The notes: generated by a model from the sequence alone, not told the origin. A stretch of 64,000 nucleotides of DNA from Bacillus safensis (GCA_030159235.1 BSBG01000009.1:1-64000); one strand, 5' to 3'. Counted from the first letter of the stretch, positions 15,130 through 24,545 are shown. Made by a program: numbers and translations.

Positions 15130-15882
15130 TTTCATCATGTTTTTTAAAGCAGTAAATGGACATTTGGCGGAGGCTGGTTTCTCCGCCTCATCATCTGAGA
15201 GAAAGTATTGCTTCCATTCATGATTGGCCGGATCACCGTACCATTTTAATGATGGATGAACACTGACCTCATCATATGCTTTGAGCCGCTTGCGAACGAG
15301 CTGGCTCATTTTTTGACCAAACTTGGTCGATCCATTCAGTTTCTCAAACACCCATCTAGGCTGAAACGCCATCATGACATAAGGGAAGTGACGGCTTTTT
15401 CTCAGCTTATGAGCTGGTGTTGCACATAAAATAAAATATGGTTCTCCATGAAAACAGAATTCCCATTCATGATTCTCAGGATCTATCGGAATGTCTTTTG
15501 GCCATTTCATTTCATCTTTTTGATGCAATTGCTGAACGAGCGACCAAAACTGTTCCTCATACTCTTCGAGCGAGTACTCCTTCAAATCCTGTGGTGTCTC
15601 AAAAAAGCAAATAAACGAAGCATATTGACCGGTTTCTTTCGCACAGCTTTGATATTCTCTCAAGAGCTGTGCTAATTCATCAACCGCTTTCTCTTCCCTC
15701 GGGTCTCCAACAAACCCATAACGTAAATGATCGAGAAAAAATCCTTGTCTTCCGGGTACACAAGGGAATGTATCTGCCTCATCTCCTACCATCTCTCCAA
15801 ATTGTGTAAAAGCATCCTGCTTCCATTCTTCTAGTGATCGTAGATTTTGATCAAGGCAACTTTTTGCATACAGCTGGGCCAT
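15124..15882 (-). CDS. ycgG: YqcI/YcgG family protein (putative haem-dependent N-oxygenase family)
   Basis: 252 residues if started at ATG 15882, which has GAGGTGGAAGGA directly upstream; the longer GTG frame to 15990 has no ribosome site. Conserved family blocks: FPCVPGRQGFF, YASFICFFETP, FCFHGEPYFILCATPAHKLRKS, FQPRWVFEKLNG. This family includes GntA, a haem enzyme N-hydroxylating an arginine derivative in guanitoxin biosynthesis; the B. subtilis members are uncharacterised. Position next to an amino-acid permease and a LysE exporter fits work on an amino acid or guanidino compound, which is inference. Confidence 0.78.
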   Translation of the reverse strand: MAQLYAKSCLDQNLRSLEEWKQDAFTQFGEMVGDEADTFPCVPGRQGFFLDHLRYGFVGDPREEKAVDELAQLLREYQSCAKETGQYASFICFFETPQDLKEYSLEEYEEQFWSLVQQLHQKDEMKWPKDIPIDPENHEWEFCFHGEPYFILCATPAHKLRKSRHFPYVMMAFQPRWVFEKLNGSTKFGQKMSQLVRKRLKAYDEVSVHPSLKWYGDPANHEWKQYFLSDDEAEKPASAKCPFTALKNMMKL

Positions 15883-16067
15883 TTCCTTCCACCTCGTTTT
15901 AACGTCTTCCCCATAGCCTATGAGGTGGAAATGGCTGTGGTGACTGTCCTGAAACGACTTTCCTAGCGCATAACAAGGTGAGGTTTTCACTCAAACTGAT
16001 CAGGTATTTGATTGTATGATCAGACTAGTGTATGCCGCTTCTTTTAATAGTGCGCCTTTTGTCATTC

Positions 16068-16331
16068 CTATGGTCGGTTCTTCATCAAAAAGACGGAATC
16101 CAACACCCAATAAATAAGGGCTGCGCAGAAGCTAAACAAATAGACTTTATAGCTTATGAACACAACAAGTCCATAATCAATCCATAAAGCCAGCGCCAAA
16201 CAAACCAGCCATGCCGCAATAAAATAAACCAATAGGTCACGGCTTCGAAATCTCTTAGGATGCCGGTGTAAAACAAGCTGAATCGGTGTAGCAAAAATAA
16301 CATAAGCGATTAAAACCAAAACACTGGTCAT
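16068..16331 (-). CDS. Small membrane protein, unknown
   Basis: 87 residues with three hydrophobic segments (about 4-18, 31-50, 56-78) and a basic loop HRHPKRFRSRD. I do not recognise a family. ATG 16331 has a poor ribosome site, so the gene call rests on hydrophobicity pattern, length without stops and position between ycgG and ycgF. Confidence 0.5.
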   Translation of the reverse strand: MTSVLVLIAYVIFATPIQLVLHRHPKRFRSRDLLVYFIAAWLVCLALALWIDYGLVVFISYKVYLFSFCAALIYWVLDSVFLMKNRP

Positions 16332-16458
16332 CTACACATAACTAAAACCCACTTCAGACGGCATAAATAAAAGGGTATAAACGAATGTTCTATGTCTGTC
16401 AATCCTTACAAAAAAAGAGGACTGAAATGAAGTTCATTTTAGCCCTCTGTCTTCTTAC

Positions 16459-16542
16459 AGCGTGATAGAAAACCTTTGCAGTCTAGGAAGGACGAGCATC
16501 GGAGTGCAGACCGGCAAAGAATGCGGGGTTTGTCTACACGCT
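16459..16542 (+). repeat. Dispersed intergenic element, short copy (84 bp)
   Basis: Same AGCGTG...CACGCT ends and same orientation as 3653-3770. It lacks about 34 bp, the segment lying between the internal direct repeats of the long copy. Homology again extends upstream (16415-16458), where the hairpin arm TTTTAGCCCTCTGTCTTCTT is shared. Confidence 0.8.
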
Positions 16543-16572
16543 AAAACAGACTGAATGTGTCAGTCTGTTTTT
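16543..16572 (-). terminator. Terminator of ycgF
   Basis: AAAACAGACTGA/TCAGTCTGTTTTT hairpin right after the short dispersed element and directly downstream of the ycgF stop. Confidence 0.75.
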
Positions 16573-17202
16573 CTATCCAATCAACGCCATAATCCCTTGA
16601 TACCCAAAATAAGCACCGAACCCAAGTAACGATAGACCTGCAAGAACAGATAATCCATGTAAAACTCGCTCACTTAAATAACGCCTAAATGAACTAGCAA
16701 GCAGCGCCATGCTGAAATCCCAAATCAGCATGCCGATAAAAATAGCCATACTGTACAAGAGCATTTGGGAAGCCCCATACTTTTCAATTGTATTGGCTAA
16801 GATGCTGCCAAAGATGCCAAGCCAAAACAAAATACTGAGCGGATTAGAAAGGGAAATGAAAAACCCTGTGATGAAAGAATGACCAATGGATGCATTTCCT
16901 CCATCCTTTTTTGGACTCTCCTGTAAATTGATTTTACGCAGGCTCTCAATACCGGTATAGGTCAGAACAAAAAAGCCGAACAGCCACAAAAAGGTTTTTA
17001 CAAGAGGTGCAGTCAAAAGCTGGGCGACACCAAAATAGATGAGGAGCATATAGACAATATCCGCAGCCATAGCCCCCACACCAAAAATCCACGCATGCCA
17101 AAATCCACTTTTAATCCCTCTGTCGATTTGGGCTGCATTGACTGGCCCAACAGGCGCTGACAGTGACAACCCTAAAAAGATATAACCAAAAAACACCGCC
17201 AC
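16573..17202 (-). CDS. ycgF: LysE/RhtB-family amino-acid exporter, YcgF-like
   Basis: 209 residues, six membrane segments. The N-terminal LGLSLSAPVGPVNAAQIDRG is the LysE-family signature, and GFFISLSNPLSILFWLGIFG is the second conserved block. Predicted to export an amino acid. GTG at 17202 has AAGGAGG at 8 bases; an out-of-frame ATG two bases earlier is ignored. A large stem-loop (17221-17281) abuts the ribosome site. In B. subtilis ycgF follows mdr and lctP; here the ntd cluster takes that place. Confidence 0.88.
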   Translation of the reverse strand: MAVFFGYIFLGLSLSAPVGPVNAAQIDRGIKSGFWHAWIFGVGAMAADIVYMLLIYFGVAQLLTAPLVKTFLWLFGFFVLTYTGIESLRKINLQESPKKDGGNASIGHSFITGFFISLSNPLSILFWLGIFGSILANTIEKYGASQMLLYSMAIFIGMLIWDFSMALLASSFRRYLSERVLHGLSVLAGLSLLGFGAYFGYQGIMALIG

Positions 17203-17220
17203 ATAGACGTCCTCCTTTTG

Positions 17221-17281
17221 ATGCTGACTTGTACATGTTATTCAAACTTTCAGCGTTTTAGTACAAGTCCTTTGTCAGCAT
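17221..17281 (-). other. Extended stem-loop directly upstream of the ycgF ribosome site
   Basis: ATGCTGA/TCAGCAT plus ACTTGTAC/GTACAAGT with a one-sided bulge (CAAAGG) and a loop of about 26 nt. No U tract on the ycgF strand. It ends two to four bases before the AAGGAGG site. Confidence 0.5.
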
Positions 17282-17316
17282 TTTAGGAGGAATAGAAAAG
17301 CCGCCGGATCATCTGC

Positions 17317-18507
17317 TTACCGATCTGCTTTCAGCCCTGGCTGCTGCGCGTGTACCGCTTCTTTTTTCTTAGAACGATTCATTTGAATCGCAGCTGCAAA
17401 CAGAAGAACAGCTAAGAAGGCGAAAACAAAGACGGCACTTGCGGCTCCCGCCCATTCAAGACTAAATCCAATCAAAAAGGACAAGCAGGCTCCGCCTAAA
17501 CTCGCAGCTGCAATAAAGTAACTTGTTGCCTCATCGATGGCATTTTCAATCATCAAAGCAGATGCAGTCAGTGCGATTGGGAACATGCCAGCTGCGCAAA
17601 GACCGATGAAAAAGATGAGAATCAGCTGCGCGGCGATGTGGGTTGTCAGAGCGAATATCACCAGCAGCAGAATCATGAGTGCTGCGCTCATCTTTAAAAA
17701 ACGCAGCGGATGCAGCTGATCAGCTTTCCTTGCAATCACGGTTCTGCCGATGACAATCGCTGTCCAGAAAGTAGAGACCGCAAAAAGGCCCCAATTCTCT
17801 CCTCCTTTTTCCAGCATGATCGACGGCAAAAAGTTCGCAAAGTTCGTTTCAATCCCTGCGTAGAAAAAGGCAAAACAAATCATGAGCACCACGATCATTC
17901 GATTGTTTCGATCAACAAGTAAGGACGGTTTTCTCATCTCTTTGGAAGAAGGAGCATCCATATACCCATGAGGCAATTTGTTCATAAAAACAAGCCAGAG
18001 CATGAGGAAAAATGTCAGCGCACCAACCTGAAATAAAAACACATACTGCCATGTCTGTTCTGTGACAGTCAGCAGAATCACTAAAGGAAATAACAGCGCA
18101 CCTAATCCAAAAAAGACCTCCATGATACTGATTCGTTTTGCACTATTAGCCATCGAAATGACATACGCCCCAGCTGTTGTCTCAAGACTGCCTGCACCGC
18201 TCCCAAGAAAGAAACCTGCCAGCACAAGGGTTGTCCAGCCCGGCATCAAAAGACCAAGCAGAAGCGAGCCGATCATTAGCAAGAGACCCATGGTCAGAAC
18301 AGCACCATAGCCTTTTTTTCTCACAAGAATGGGGGATAAAAGAACACCTGTCAAGAAACCAATAAACTGAAAAAAAATTAAAGATGATAATTCCCCGGGG
18401 CCCTTATCATAACTCGACAGCAAATAAGGCGTTAAGCTGCCAAAAAACACATGAATGGTCCCAATAAAAAAATAAAAAACACAGCCAAAATAAAACACCT
18501 TTTTCAT
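17317..18507 (-). CDS. glcP: MFS transporter, GlcP/YhjI-like, last gene of the ntd operon
   Basis: 396 residues, 12 membrane segments, similar in length and N-terminal pattern to the B. subtilis glucose/mannose:H+ symporter GlcP (YhjI), which follows ntdABC there. Visible: KKVFYFGCVFYFFIGTIHVF, the loop 2-3 region SPILVRKKGYGAVL, and GLGALLFP. ATG 18507 has GAGGAAGTG at 7 bases; an upstream ATG at 18540 lies inside a terminator hairpin. May import glucose as precursor or move kanosamine out; sequence does not decide. Confidence 0.78.
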   Translation of the reverse strand: MKKVFYFGCVFYFFIGTIHVFFGSLTPYLLSSYDKGPGELSSLIFFQFIGFLTGVLLSPILVRKKGYGAVLTMGLLLMIGSLLLGLLMPGWTTLVLAGFFLGSGAGSLETTAGAYVISMANSAKRISIMEVFFGLGALLFPLVILLTVTEQTWQYVFLFQVGALTFFLMLWLVFMNKLPHGYMDAPSSKEMRKPSLLVDRNNRMIVVLMICFAFFYAGIETNFANFLPSIMLEKGGENWGLFAVSTFWTAIVIGRTVIARKADQLHPLRFLKMSAALMILLLVIFALTTHIAAQLILIFFIGLCAAGMFPIALTASALMIENAIDEATSYFIAAASLGGACLSFLIGFSLEWAGAASAVFVFAFLAVLLFAAAIQMNRSKKKEAVHAQQPGLKADR

Positions 18508-18522
18508 CTTTTCACTTCCTCT

Positions 18523-18554
18523 AAAAAAGAGCGGAGTCATGACATCCTCCGCTC
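18523..18554 (-). terminator. Intrinsic terminator between ntdC and glcP
   Basis: GAGCGGAG / CTCCGCTC perfect 8-bp stem, 10-nt loop, then TTTTTT. It ends 15 bases before the glcP start, and no promoter fits in between, so glcP expression must depend on readthrough. Confidence 0.75.
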
Positions 18555-18561
18555 CACCTCT

Positions 18562-19608
18562 TTAATATGCTCGGGCAGACAAGACTGCCTCTTCTCTCTC
18601 AAAGCATGTATTGAGTGCAGCCTGTGCGCGATACCCATCTTCAAAATCAGCGACCTTCATATGAGATGGGTATGGATCTGTATTCACCCAATGCATCAGC
18701 TGATCACGGAATGTATCAGACCACCCATAAAATTCATTTGGCGGATCGGTGAGCAAGGTTTGCGGCATTTGATGACGCTCCACACACAATCCATCACTGA
18801 TCTCATATTCGTTTTTCATGTTCGTATGGTATTTGAATACCTTGTCATGACCAACGACTTCTACACTAAATCCGCATTCTTCAGGCTGCGTGCTTTTAGA
18901 CGTCACCAAATGAAAGAATACTTGATTCTCCATCTGCCCGAAAATTTCGGTATGATCATCTACCTGAACCTTTTTCTCTTCTTTTTCCTTTACATGTGTC
19001 AGCATTTTGGTGTTAAGTGATTCTTTCTTCATTTCACTGCCAAATAAATACCACAGCATATCAATCAAATGAATGCCCAGATCCCCTAGTGCACCGCTCG
19101 TACGCAGACTTTCGCCGCTGTCTCTCCATGAAAATGTCTTTCTTCTGAGGGCACTGTTTTTCTTAAAATGAGTTCTGACGGTCAAAATACGGCCTAATTC
19201 ACCGTTAGCAATCAGGTTCTTCAAGATATTCACAAAGGATAAGTAACGATAGTTAAAGCCCATACTGGCTCGAACCTGGAACTGTTTGGCTGTCTCCACC
19301 ATTTCCTTCGCTTCCTTCAGTGACACAGCCATCGGTTTTTCACATAAAATCGGCTGTCCTGCTCTTAGCGACTGAAGGGCATGGTCCTTGTGACAAAAAT
19401 TAGGAGAGGCAATGATCAACCCGTCAGATGCATCTGCCAGTGTCTCGATACTTGAATACACACGTCCGCCGTACTGTTTAATGAATCCCTGTGCGACTGA
19501 CTCGTGCAAATCATAGACACCAGATAATTCTGCACCTTTGATCGTTGATAATGCTCTTGCATGTGCTTTTGCAATATTCCCTGCTCCCACAATTCCAATT
19601 TTCTTCAT
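18562..19608 (-). CDS. ntdC: Glucose-6-phosphate 3-dehydrogenase
   Basis: 348 residues of the Gfo/Idh/MocA fold. NtdC oxidises glucose 6-phosphate at C3 with NAD, giving 3-oxo-glucose 6-phosphate, the first step to kanosamine. Rossmann motif GIVGAGNIAKAHARA at the N-terminus, the CEKPMAVSL block (catalytic Lys) near residue 95, and DLGIHLIDMLWYLFG carrying the conserved His. Identified by the complete ntdA-B-C order. ATG 19608 overlaps the ntdB stop (ATGA). Confidence 0.9.
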   Translation of the reverse strand: MKKIGIVGAGNIAKAHARALSTIKGAELSGVYDLHESVAQGFIKQYGGRVYSSIETLADASDGLIIASPNFCHKDHALQSLRAGQPILCEKPMAVSLKEAKEMVETAKQFQVRASMGFNYRYLSFVNILKNLIANGELGRILTVRTHFKKNSALRRKTFSWRDSGESLRTSGALGDLGIHLIDMLWYLFGSEMKKESLNTKMLTHVKEKEEKKVQVDDHTEIFGQMENQVFFHLVTSKSTQPEECGFSVEVVGHDKVFKYHTNMKNEYEISDGLCVERHQMPQTLLTDPPNEFYGWSDTFRDQLMHWVNTDPYPSHMKVADFEDGYRAQAALNTCFEREEAVLSARAY

Positions 19609-20471
19609 GAATGTGCCTCCTCATGTTTATACATCACTGTTTTCAATGTTTCATAGATTCCTTTTGCATACCCATGATGACAAATTTGGTGATGGTGCCG
19701 CTTGGCTTCGGCTGTCGCATTTTGGACAAGGAAACCGTGCGTGACGGATTGAAGCATCCGCAAATCGTTCCCACTATCACCAAAGGCAAAGCCTTGATCT
19801 TTCGATAGATCATATTGGTTCAGCATAAAGTGGACAATTTCATCCTTCCCTGTGCCGACTGGTAAAAAATCAACATCATAGCAATCCGCAGGATCTCCTG
19901 CAAGCGGGTTGCATTTGTTCATATTGACCGCCACCCCGCGCTCTTTGGCAAGTGTTTGGATGAATGATAGATGATGAAGGTCTGTCCGTTCATCCTGCTC
20001 CTGATAATAAAAATTTTTCTTATGCCCTGAGCTGCCCAGCTGCGTTTGCGGTCTAAGGGTAATCCCTTTTTCACGGACCGTTTCCACGATGTCTTCGATT
20101 TTCTCATCCGAAAAACCCTGAGCATCGAGTCGCTTCATCCACTCTTCATCTGGCTGTCCAAAATGAGCATCTGACGTATACACAATCTCTGTTCCTAAAT
20201 TGGACGCAATGAAATGCGGGAATTGATGAAAACCGCCTTTTTCCATTTTGCTCGTGACAGAATCGAGACTGCTTCCCGTCACCCAGCCCAGCAAGAGCTG
20301 TCCTGCTTCGCTCTTTTCTGCTACAAAGGCTTCCAGCCGCTTGACATCCTCTCTCTGCTCCTCTGTCATTCCGTGAGAATAATAGGTTTCATCAAAGTCA
20401 CAGAAGACGATCCACTGCGGATTCTTCGGCTGATTCAGCAGTTTTTTATTGAACGGCAGACTTGATAACAT
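19605..20471 (-). CDS. ntdB: Kanosamine-6-phosphate phosphatase
   Basis: 288 residues, HAD-superfamily (Cof/SPP-like) phosphatase that removes phosphate from kanosamine 6-phosphate in the last step. Nucleophile motif VFCDFDETYYSH near residue 22, GWVTGSS (motif II Thr), and FAFGDSGNDLRML (motif IV). ATG 20471 has GAGGGGG upstream and overlaps the ntdA 3' end by 26 bp; the ORF continues far upstream inside ntdA, but those residues are not part of the family. Confidence 0.9.
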   Translation of the reverse strand: MLSSLPFNKKLLNQPKNPQWIVFCDFDETYYSHGMTEEQREDVKRLEAFVAEKSEAGQLLLGWVTGSSLDSVTSKMEKGGFHQFPHFIASNLGTEIVYTSDAHFGQPDEEWMKRLDAQGFSDEKIEDIVETVREKGITLRPQTQLGSSGHKKNFYYQEQDERTDLHHLSFIQTLAKERGVAVNMNKCNPLAGDPADCYDVDFLPVGTGKDEIVHFMLNQYDLSKDQGFAFGDSGNDLRMLQSVTHGFLVQNATAEAKRHHHQICHHGYAKGIYETLKTVMYKHEEAHS

Positions 20472-21771
20472 GATGAACCCCCTCGATGACCTTCTCCTGA
20501 TCTTGCAGCGGCATGCCTGGATAAAGCGGCAAGTGAAGCAATTGCTGCGCTGCTTTTTCCGTGTGTGGAAGTGCTGTTTGTTTATACTTTTGAGAAACAA
20601 GATTTGTTTGATGCTGATGCGAAAGTATCGGGTAATACACATCTGTCTCTATGCCCATTTCCAGTAATTTCGCTGCCAGCTCATCCCGATCTCCCTTCAG
20701 CACTCTCATCGGGAATAGATGCCATACATGATCATCCGTCAGCTTCGGAAGCTTCATGTATCCTTCATCCTCAAGCGTTTGCAGCTGGTCAATGTAGCGC
20801 TTTGCTAAGTAAAAACGTTTAAAGTTTTGCAATCCTAAATACTTCATCCGTTCGAGTCCAATTGCCGCCTGTAAATTATCAATCTTGGAATTAAAGCCGT
20901 AGTCACTGCGTTTGGTATTTTTCTTTCCTGGTTCAAAGCCGTGATAGCTGATCTCCATGCATTTTTCCGCCAGGGCTTCATCATTTGTGGCAATGGCTCC
21001 TGCCTTTCCGCAGACGCCAAGATTTTTATATGGATTAAAGCTGAGAACAAGTCCATCTCCGTAAGCGCCAAGACCGCTGCTGCCAATTGCCTGACAACCA
21101 TCTTCAATGATTTTCAATCCATGTTGTTTCGCAATCGCTGAAATGGCCTTCATATCTGCTTGCTTCCCGTATAAATGAACTGGAAGAATGCATACCGTTT
21201 GATCTGTGATATGCTTCTCTATTTCACTCGGTGCGAGGCAGTAGGTTTCTGGGTCAATATCGGCATAAACCGGAACAGCCCCAATGGCAAGCACTGCATT
21301 TTCAGTTGCCGCAAAGCTGTTGGCTGGCAAAATAACCTCGTCTCCTGGGCGGACACCTGCTGATATGAGACTAATCATGAGGGCATCTGTTCCACTTGAT
21401 GTCGCAATGACATATTTTTTCCCTAAGTACTCAGCAAGCTGCTTTTCAAACGCCGGAATATATGGCCCTGAAGTAAAACGACCAGAGCTCAATACTTCCT
21501 TCAGCACCTGCATAATATCATCGATTTCATCCTCTGAAATCAGTTTATCAACTGGCAGGAATGGTATCTTTTTTTCCTTATTTTGTTTATAATGGAAGAG
21601 AATTTTTTCCAAACCTGCGCGCTCAATATCTTGCTCAAGGAACGTCACCAGCTTTTCATTTGCTAGATGCTTTTCAACTGAATCAGCCTTTACTTGAACA
21701 CCGTGATTGATCATATCCAGCAAAGGGAGATAATCCTTGCTTTTACCTGATATCTTCGTCAATATTTGCAT
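20446..21771 (-). CDS. ntdA: 3-oxo-glucose-6-phosphate:glutamate aminotransferase
   Basis: 441-residue PLP enzyme of the DegT/DnrJ/EryC1 family. NtdA aminates 3-oxo-glucose 6-phosphate to kanosamine 6-phosphate. GRFTSGPYIPAFEKQLAEYLG is a typical family start, SSGTDALMISLISAGV binds PLP phosphate, and the PLP lysine is in SFNPYKNLGVCGKAG. It has the roughly 90-residue N-terminal extension that distinguishes NtdA from the usual 370-residue relatives. First gene of the operon; the 109-bp gap to divergent ntdR holds both promoters. Confidence 0.92.
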   Translation of the reverse strand: MQILTKISGKSKDYLPLLDMINHGVQVKADSVEKHLANEKLVTFLEQDIERAGLEKILFHYKQNKEKKIPFLPVDKLISEDEIDDIMQVLKEVLSSGRFTSGPYIPAFEKQLAEYLGKKYVIATSSGTDALMISLISAGVRPGDEVILPANSFAATENAVLAIGAVPVYADIDPETYCLAPSEIEKHITDQTVCILPVHLYGKQADMKAISAIAKQHGLKIIEDGCQAIGSSGLGAYGDGLVLSFNPYKNLGVCGKAGAIATNDEALAEKCMEISYHGFEPGKKNTKRSDYGFNSKIDNLQAAIGLERMKYLGLQNFKRFYLAKRYIDQLQTLEDEGYMKLPKLTDDHVWHLFPMRVLKGDRDELAAKLLEMGIETDVYYPILSHQHQTNLVSQKYKQTALPHTEKAAQQLLHLPLYPGMPLQDQEKVIEGVHHVIKSAVQ

Positions 21772-21880
21772 TCCATTCCCTCCAATTAATCAATTCCTTT
21801 TGTTAATATTTAACTTGTTTCACATTGTAAATGATGTTATCGATTTCAGAACAATAACTTTGTGTAAAGGATTTGTTAAT
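21772..21880. promoter_or_regulatory. ntdA-ntdR divergent control region
   Basis: Contains TACAAT on the minus strand near 21825 as a possible ntdA -10, and the 13-bp palindrome GTTAATATTTAAC (21802-21814) close to ntdA, a candidate NtdR operator. Both are weak assignments. Confidence 0.35.
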
Positions 21881-22870
21881 ATGTGTACAATTTATGAAAT
21901 TGCCAAACGCTGCGGGGTTTCAACCACCACCGTTTCCAGAGTGCTAAACCATCACCCATATGTATCAGAAGAAAAGCGGCAGCACATTTTACAGGTGATG
22001 AAAGAAATGGAATATACACCGAGTTCAGCGGCTCGCACCCTACGATCACATCAGACAAAAACGATTGCTGTATCTGTTCCTGCAGTGGATCATCCTTTTT
22101 TTGCACAATTAATTAAAGGCATTTCAAAGGAAGCGCTGGATCAAGGATATAAAGCCATCGTGCTCCAGACGTTTTACCAGAAAGCAGTAGAGCTTGAAGG
22201 ACTTCAATTATTAAAAAGAAAAGAAGTAGATGGTGTCATATTGGGGGCATTAGAAAATCAGTGGGAAAAGATTGAGCCATTTTTAACAAACGGACCCATT
22301 GTCATGGCGAATGAATATCATCAAACAGCAAACATCCCGATTATTGGATACGATGAACGGGAAGCCGCCTATAAAGCGGTTGACTACTTGATTCGGTCGG
22401 GTCGAACATCGATTGGATTTTGCTTTGATACAGAAAGCAGCGAAGCACAAAAACAACGGAAACAAGGCTACCTTGATGCACTCTCTGCTCACGGCTTGCC
22501 GCTCTTTGAAGATTGGCTGTTCGGAGAGGCATTTACCATTGAAGACGGCTTTCGCTTAATGGATGACATCCATCACATGAAGGCTGCACCTGATGCCATT
22601 TTCACCGGTAATGATCAAGTCGCAGCAGGACTCATTAAACAGGCCATTTCATATGGCTATCAAATCCCTAAGGATCTAGCGGTCATTGGCTATGACAACC
22701 AAGACATTTGTGAGGTGACGGCTCCAACAATTACCACGATCGACATTCCCATCGTGGAGCTTGGCCAGCAGTCTGTACAGCAATTGATCGCGCTCCTGCA
22801 AGACCAAAAACCATTACAGCGTGAACATATTCAGCTGCCTACCCGGCTCGTGACAAGAGAATCTACATAA
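21881..22870 (+). CDS. ntdR: LacI-family regulator of the kanosamine operon
   Basis: 329 residues: N-terminal LacI helix-turn-helix TIYEIAKRCGVSTTTVSRVL, hinge, and periplasmic-binding-protein-like effector domain (AVIGYDNQDICEVTAPTITTI near the end). In B. subtilis NtdR activates ntdABC in response to kanosamine. ATG 21881 has AAAGGA at 9 bases; the ORF extends upstream but those codons precede the HTH without any signal. Divergent from ntdA. Confidence 0.88.
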   Translation: MCTIYEIAKRCGVSTTTVSRVLNHHPYVSEEKRQHILQVMKEMEYTPSSAARTLRSHQTKTIAVSVPAVDHPFFAQLIKGISKEALDQGYKAIVLQTFYQKAVELEGLQLLKRKEVDGVILGALENQWEKIEPFLTNGPIVMANEYHQTANIPIIGYDEREAAYKAVDYLIRSGRTSIGFCFDTESSEAQKQRKQGYLDALSAHGLPLFEDWLFGEAFTIEDGFRLMDDIHHMKAAPDAIFTGNDQVAAGLIKQAISYGYQIPKDLAVIGYDNQDICEVTAPTITTIDIPIVELGQQSVQQLIALLQDQKPLQREHIQLPTRLVTREST

Positions 22871-22873
22871 ACC

Positions 22874-22906
22874 AAAAAGACTGAGAGCAATCTCTCAGTC
22901 TTTTTT
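22874..22906. terminator. Bidirectional terminator between ntdR and lctP
   Basis: AAAAAGACTGAGA / TCTCTCAGTCTTTTTT with GCAA loop. Confidence 0.9.
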
Positions 22907-22922
22907 AAACCTACCTATCAAC

Positions 22923-24545
22923 CTATACAAATTGAGCAAGAATGAATGTCCATATACACACAATGCCAAGCAGGATGAAGCTGTACTTCACGGTCTTTTG
23001 GAAGAGTTCAGATTCTTTCCCTGTTTCTCCAACAGCTGCTGTAGCGATTGCGATTGATTGAGGAGAAATTAATTTCGCCATAACACCGCCCGTTGTATTT
23101 GCCCCAATTAACAAACCTGCCTGTGAGCCGATTTGAGAGGCTGTGACTGCTTGAAGGTTACCGAATAACGCATTGTTGCTCACAACAGATCCCGTAATAA
23201 ACACGCCGATCCAGCCAAGCACTGGACTGACAAGCGGGAACAAATCACCTGTTTTTGCAAGGGCAAGTCCAATGGCAGAGCTCAGTCCGGCAAAGTTCGC
23301 CAAGTTGGCAAAGCCCATGACAAAACAAATGGTCAGAACGGGTAACCAAAGCTCTTTCACCGCTGCTTTTAAACAGGCAGCCCCCTCTGTTAATGTAATA
23401 TGTCTGCTAAACAACCCTGTCAGCATAACGGCAATCAGAATGGCAGTACCCGTTGCACCAATGACATCAATTTTAAAGATTGCATCGATGGGTGTTTCTG
23501 TTTGTGCAATTGGTGGTAATTTCAAAATTTGCTGATGTAAAAATGGCATTTTCACTAAAATGGTCGTCCAGTTAAGCGGGCCTCCTACAGCAAACAGTGC
23601 TTTAAATGCTGGCAGACTCCATACCGTAATAACAGCAGTTAAAATATAGAATGGAGACCACGCCTTCAGCACTTCAACGCCGCGATACGTTTGTTTCTGT
23701 TCAATATCTGGCGCTCCTTCTTCACGATAAATGTGTTTTGGCTGCCACTTTCGAAGAAATAAAGCCAAAATTCCCATACTTGCTAAGGCAGAAATAATAT
23801 CGGCAAGCTCAGGACCCATTGTCACCATTGTGACAGCTTGCAAAATGGCATAGCTTCCACTCACTACAAGCAAGGCTGGCAGTGTTTCTTTGATCCCTTT
23901 GAATCCGTCTACAATCAGAATGAGTAGAAACGGTATACAGAATGAAATGAACGGAATCGTATATACAAGGATTTGAGATAACGCAAGCGGCGTCATATTG
24001 CCCATTTGCGCCCCTGTAACAACTGGGATGCCCACAGCACCAAATGCGCCAGACGCGGCATTGGCAATTAAGCAGAGCATCGCAGCTTTCAGTGGTTTAA
24101 ACCCAAGCTCTGTTAAGAGAGCGGCACTGATCGCAATTGGTACACCAAACCCAGCGGCTCCCTCTAAAAATGCGTTAAAGCTAAAACCAATTAATAAGAG
24201 CTGAAGGCGTTGATCTTGAGAGATTCCTGCGATACTAGAACGAATGATATCGAACTTTCCAGATTTCACTGCAATTTTATAGAGCCATACCGCCATGATG
24301 ACGATATATCCAATCGGCCACAGCCCGTTAGATATACCGAGCAGCACAGCAGATAATGCCTTTTCAACTGGCATATGAAAGAAGAAAACAGCTATTACAA
24401 AACTGACGATTAAGGTAAAACAAGCGGCTAGAACACCTTTTAATTTAAATACAGTTAAGGCAAGTAGAAAAAACAAGATTGGGAGCATTGCCACCAATGC
24501 ACTAACGAACTCATTACCAAACGGATCATATATTTGCTGCCACAT
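22923..24545 (-). CDS. lctP: L-lactate permease
   Basis: 540 residues, 12-14 membrane segments, LctP/LldP family: proton-coupled lactate import or export at the cytoplasmic membrane. Starts [19 protein letters not shown] as in B. subtilis LctP; conserved [19 protein letters not shown] and [19 protein letters not shown] are present. Second gene after ldh (43-bp gap), so it shares the Rex-controlled promoter and serves lactate fermentation. Confidence 0.94.
   Translation of the reverse strand: MWQQIYDPFGNEFVSALVAMLPILFFLLALTVFKLKGVLAACFTLIVSFVIAVFFFHMPVEKALSAVLLGISNGLWPIGYIVIMAVWLYKIAVKSGKFDIIRSSIAGISQDQRLQLLLIGFSFNAFLEGAAGFGVPIAISAALLTELGFKPLKAAMLCLIANAASGAFGAVGIPVVTGAQMGNMTPLALSQILVYTIPFISFCIPFLLILIVDGFKGIKETLPALLVVSGSYAILQAVTMVTMGPELADIISALASMGILALFLRKWQPKHIYREEGAPDIEQKQTYRGVEVLKAWSPFYILTAVITVWSLPAFKALFAVGGPLNWTTILVKMPFLHQQILKLPPIAQTETPIDAIFKIDVIGATGTAILIAVMLTGLFSRHITLTEGAACLKAAVKELWLPVLTICFVMGFANLANFAGLSSAIGLALAKTGDLFPLVSPVLGWIGVFITGSVVSNNALFGNLQAVTASQIGSQAGLLIGANTTGGVMAKLISPQSIAIATAAVGETGKESELFQKTVKYSFILLGIVCIWTFILAQFV

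Noticed and set aside
18451..19020. 189-codon plus-strand ORF antisense to ntdC/glcP
   Set aside because: Antisense shadow; atypical composition, overlaps the ntdC-glcP terminator, no initiation signal.
20472..20642. N-terminal extension of ntdB
   Set aside because: Basic, Cys-rich residues unlike NtdB; the internal ATG 20471 has a strong ribosome site and the expected length.
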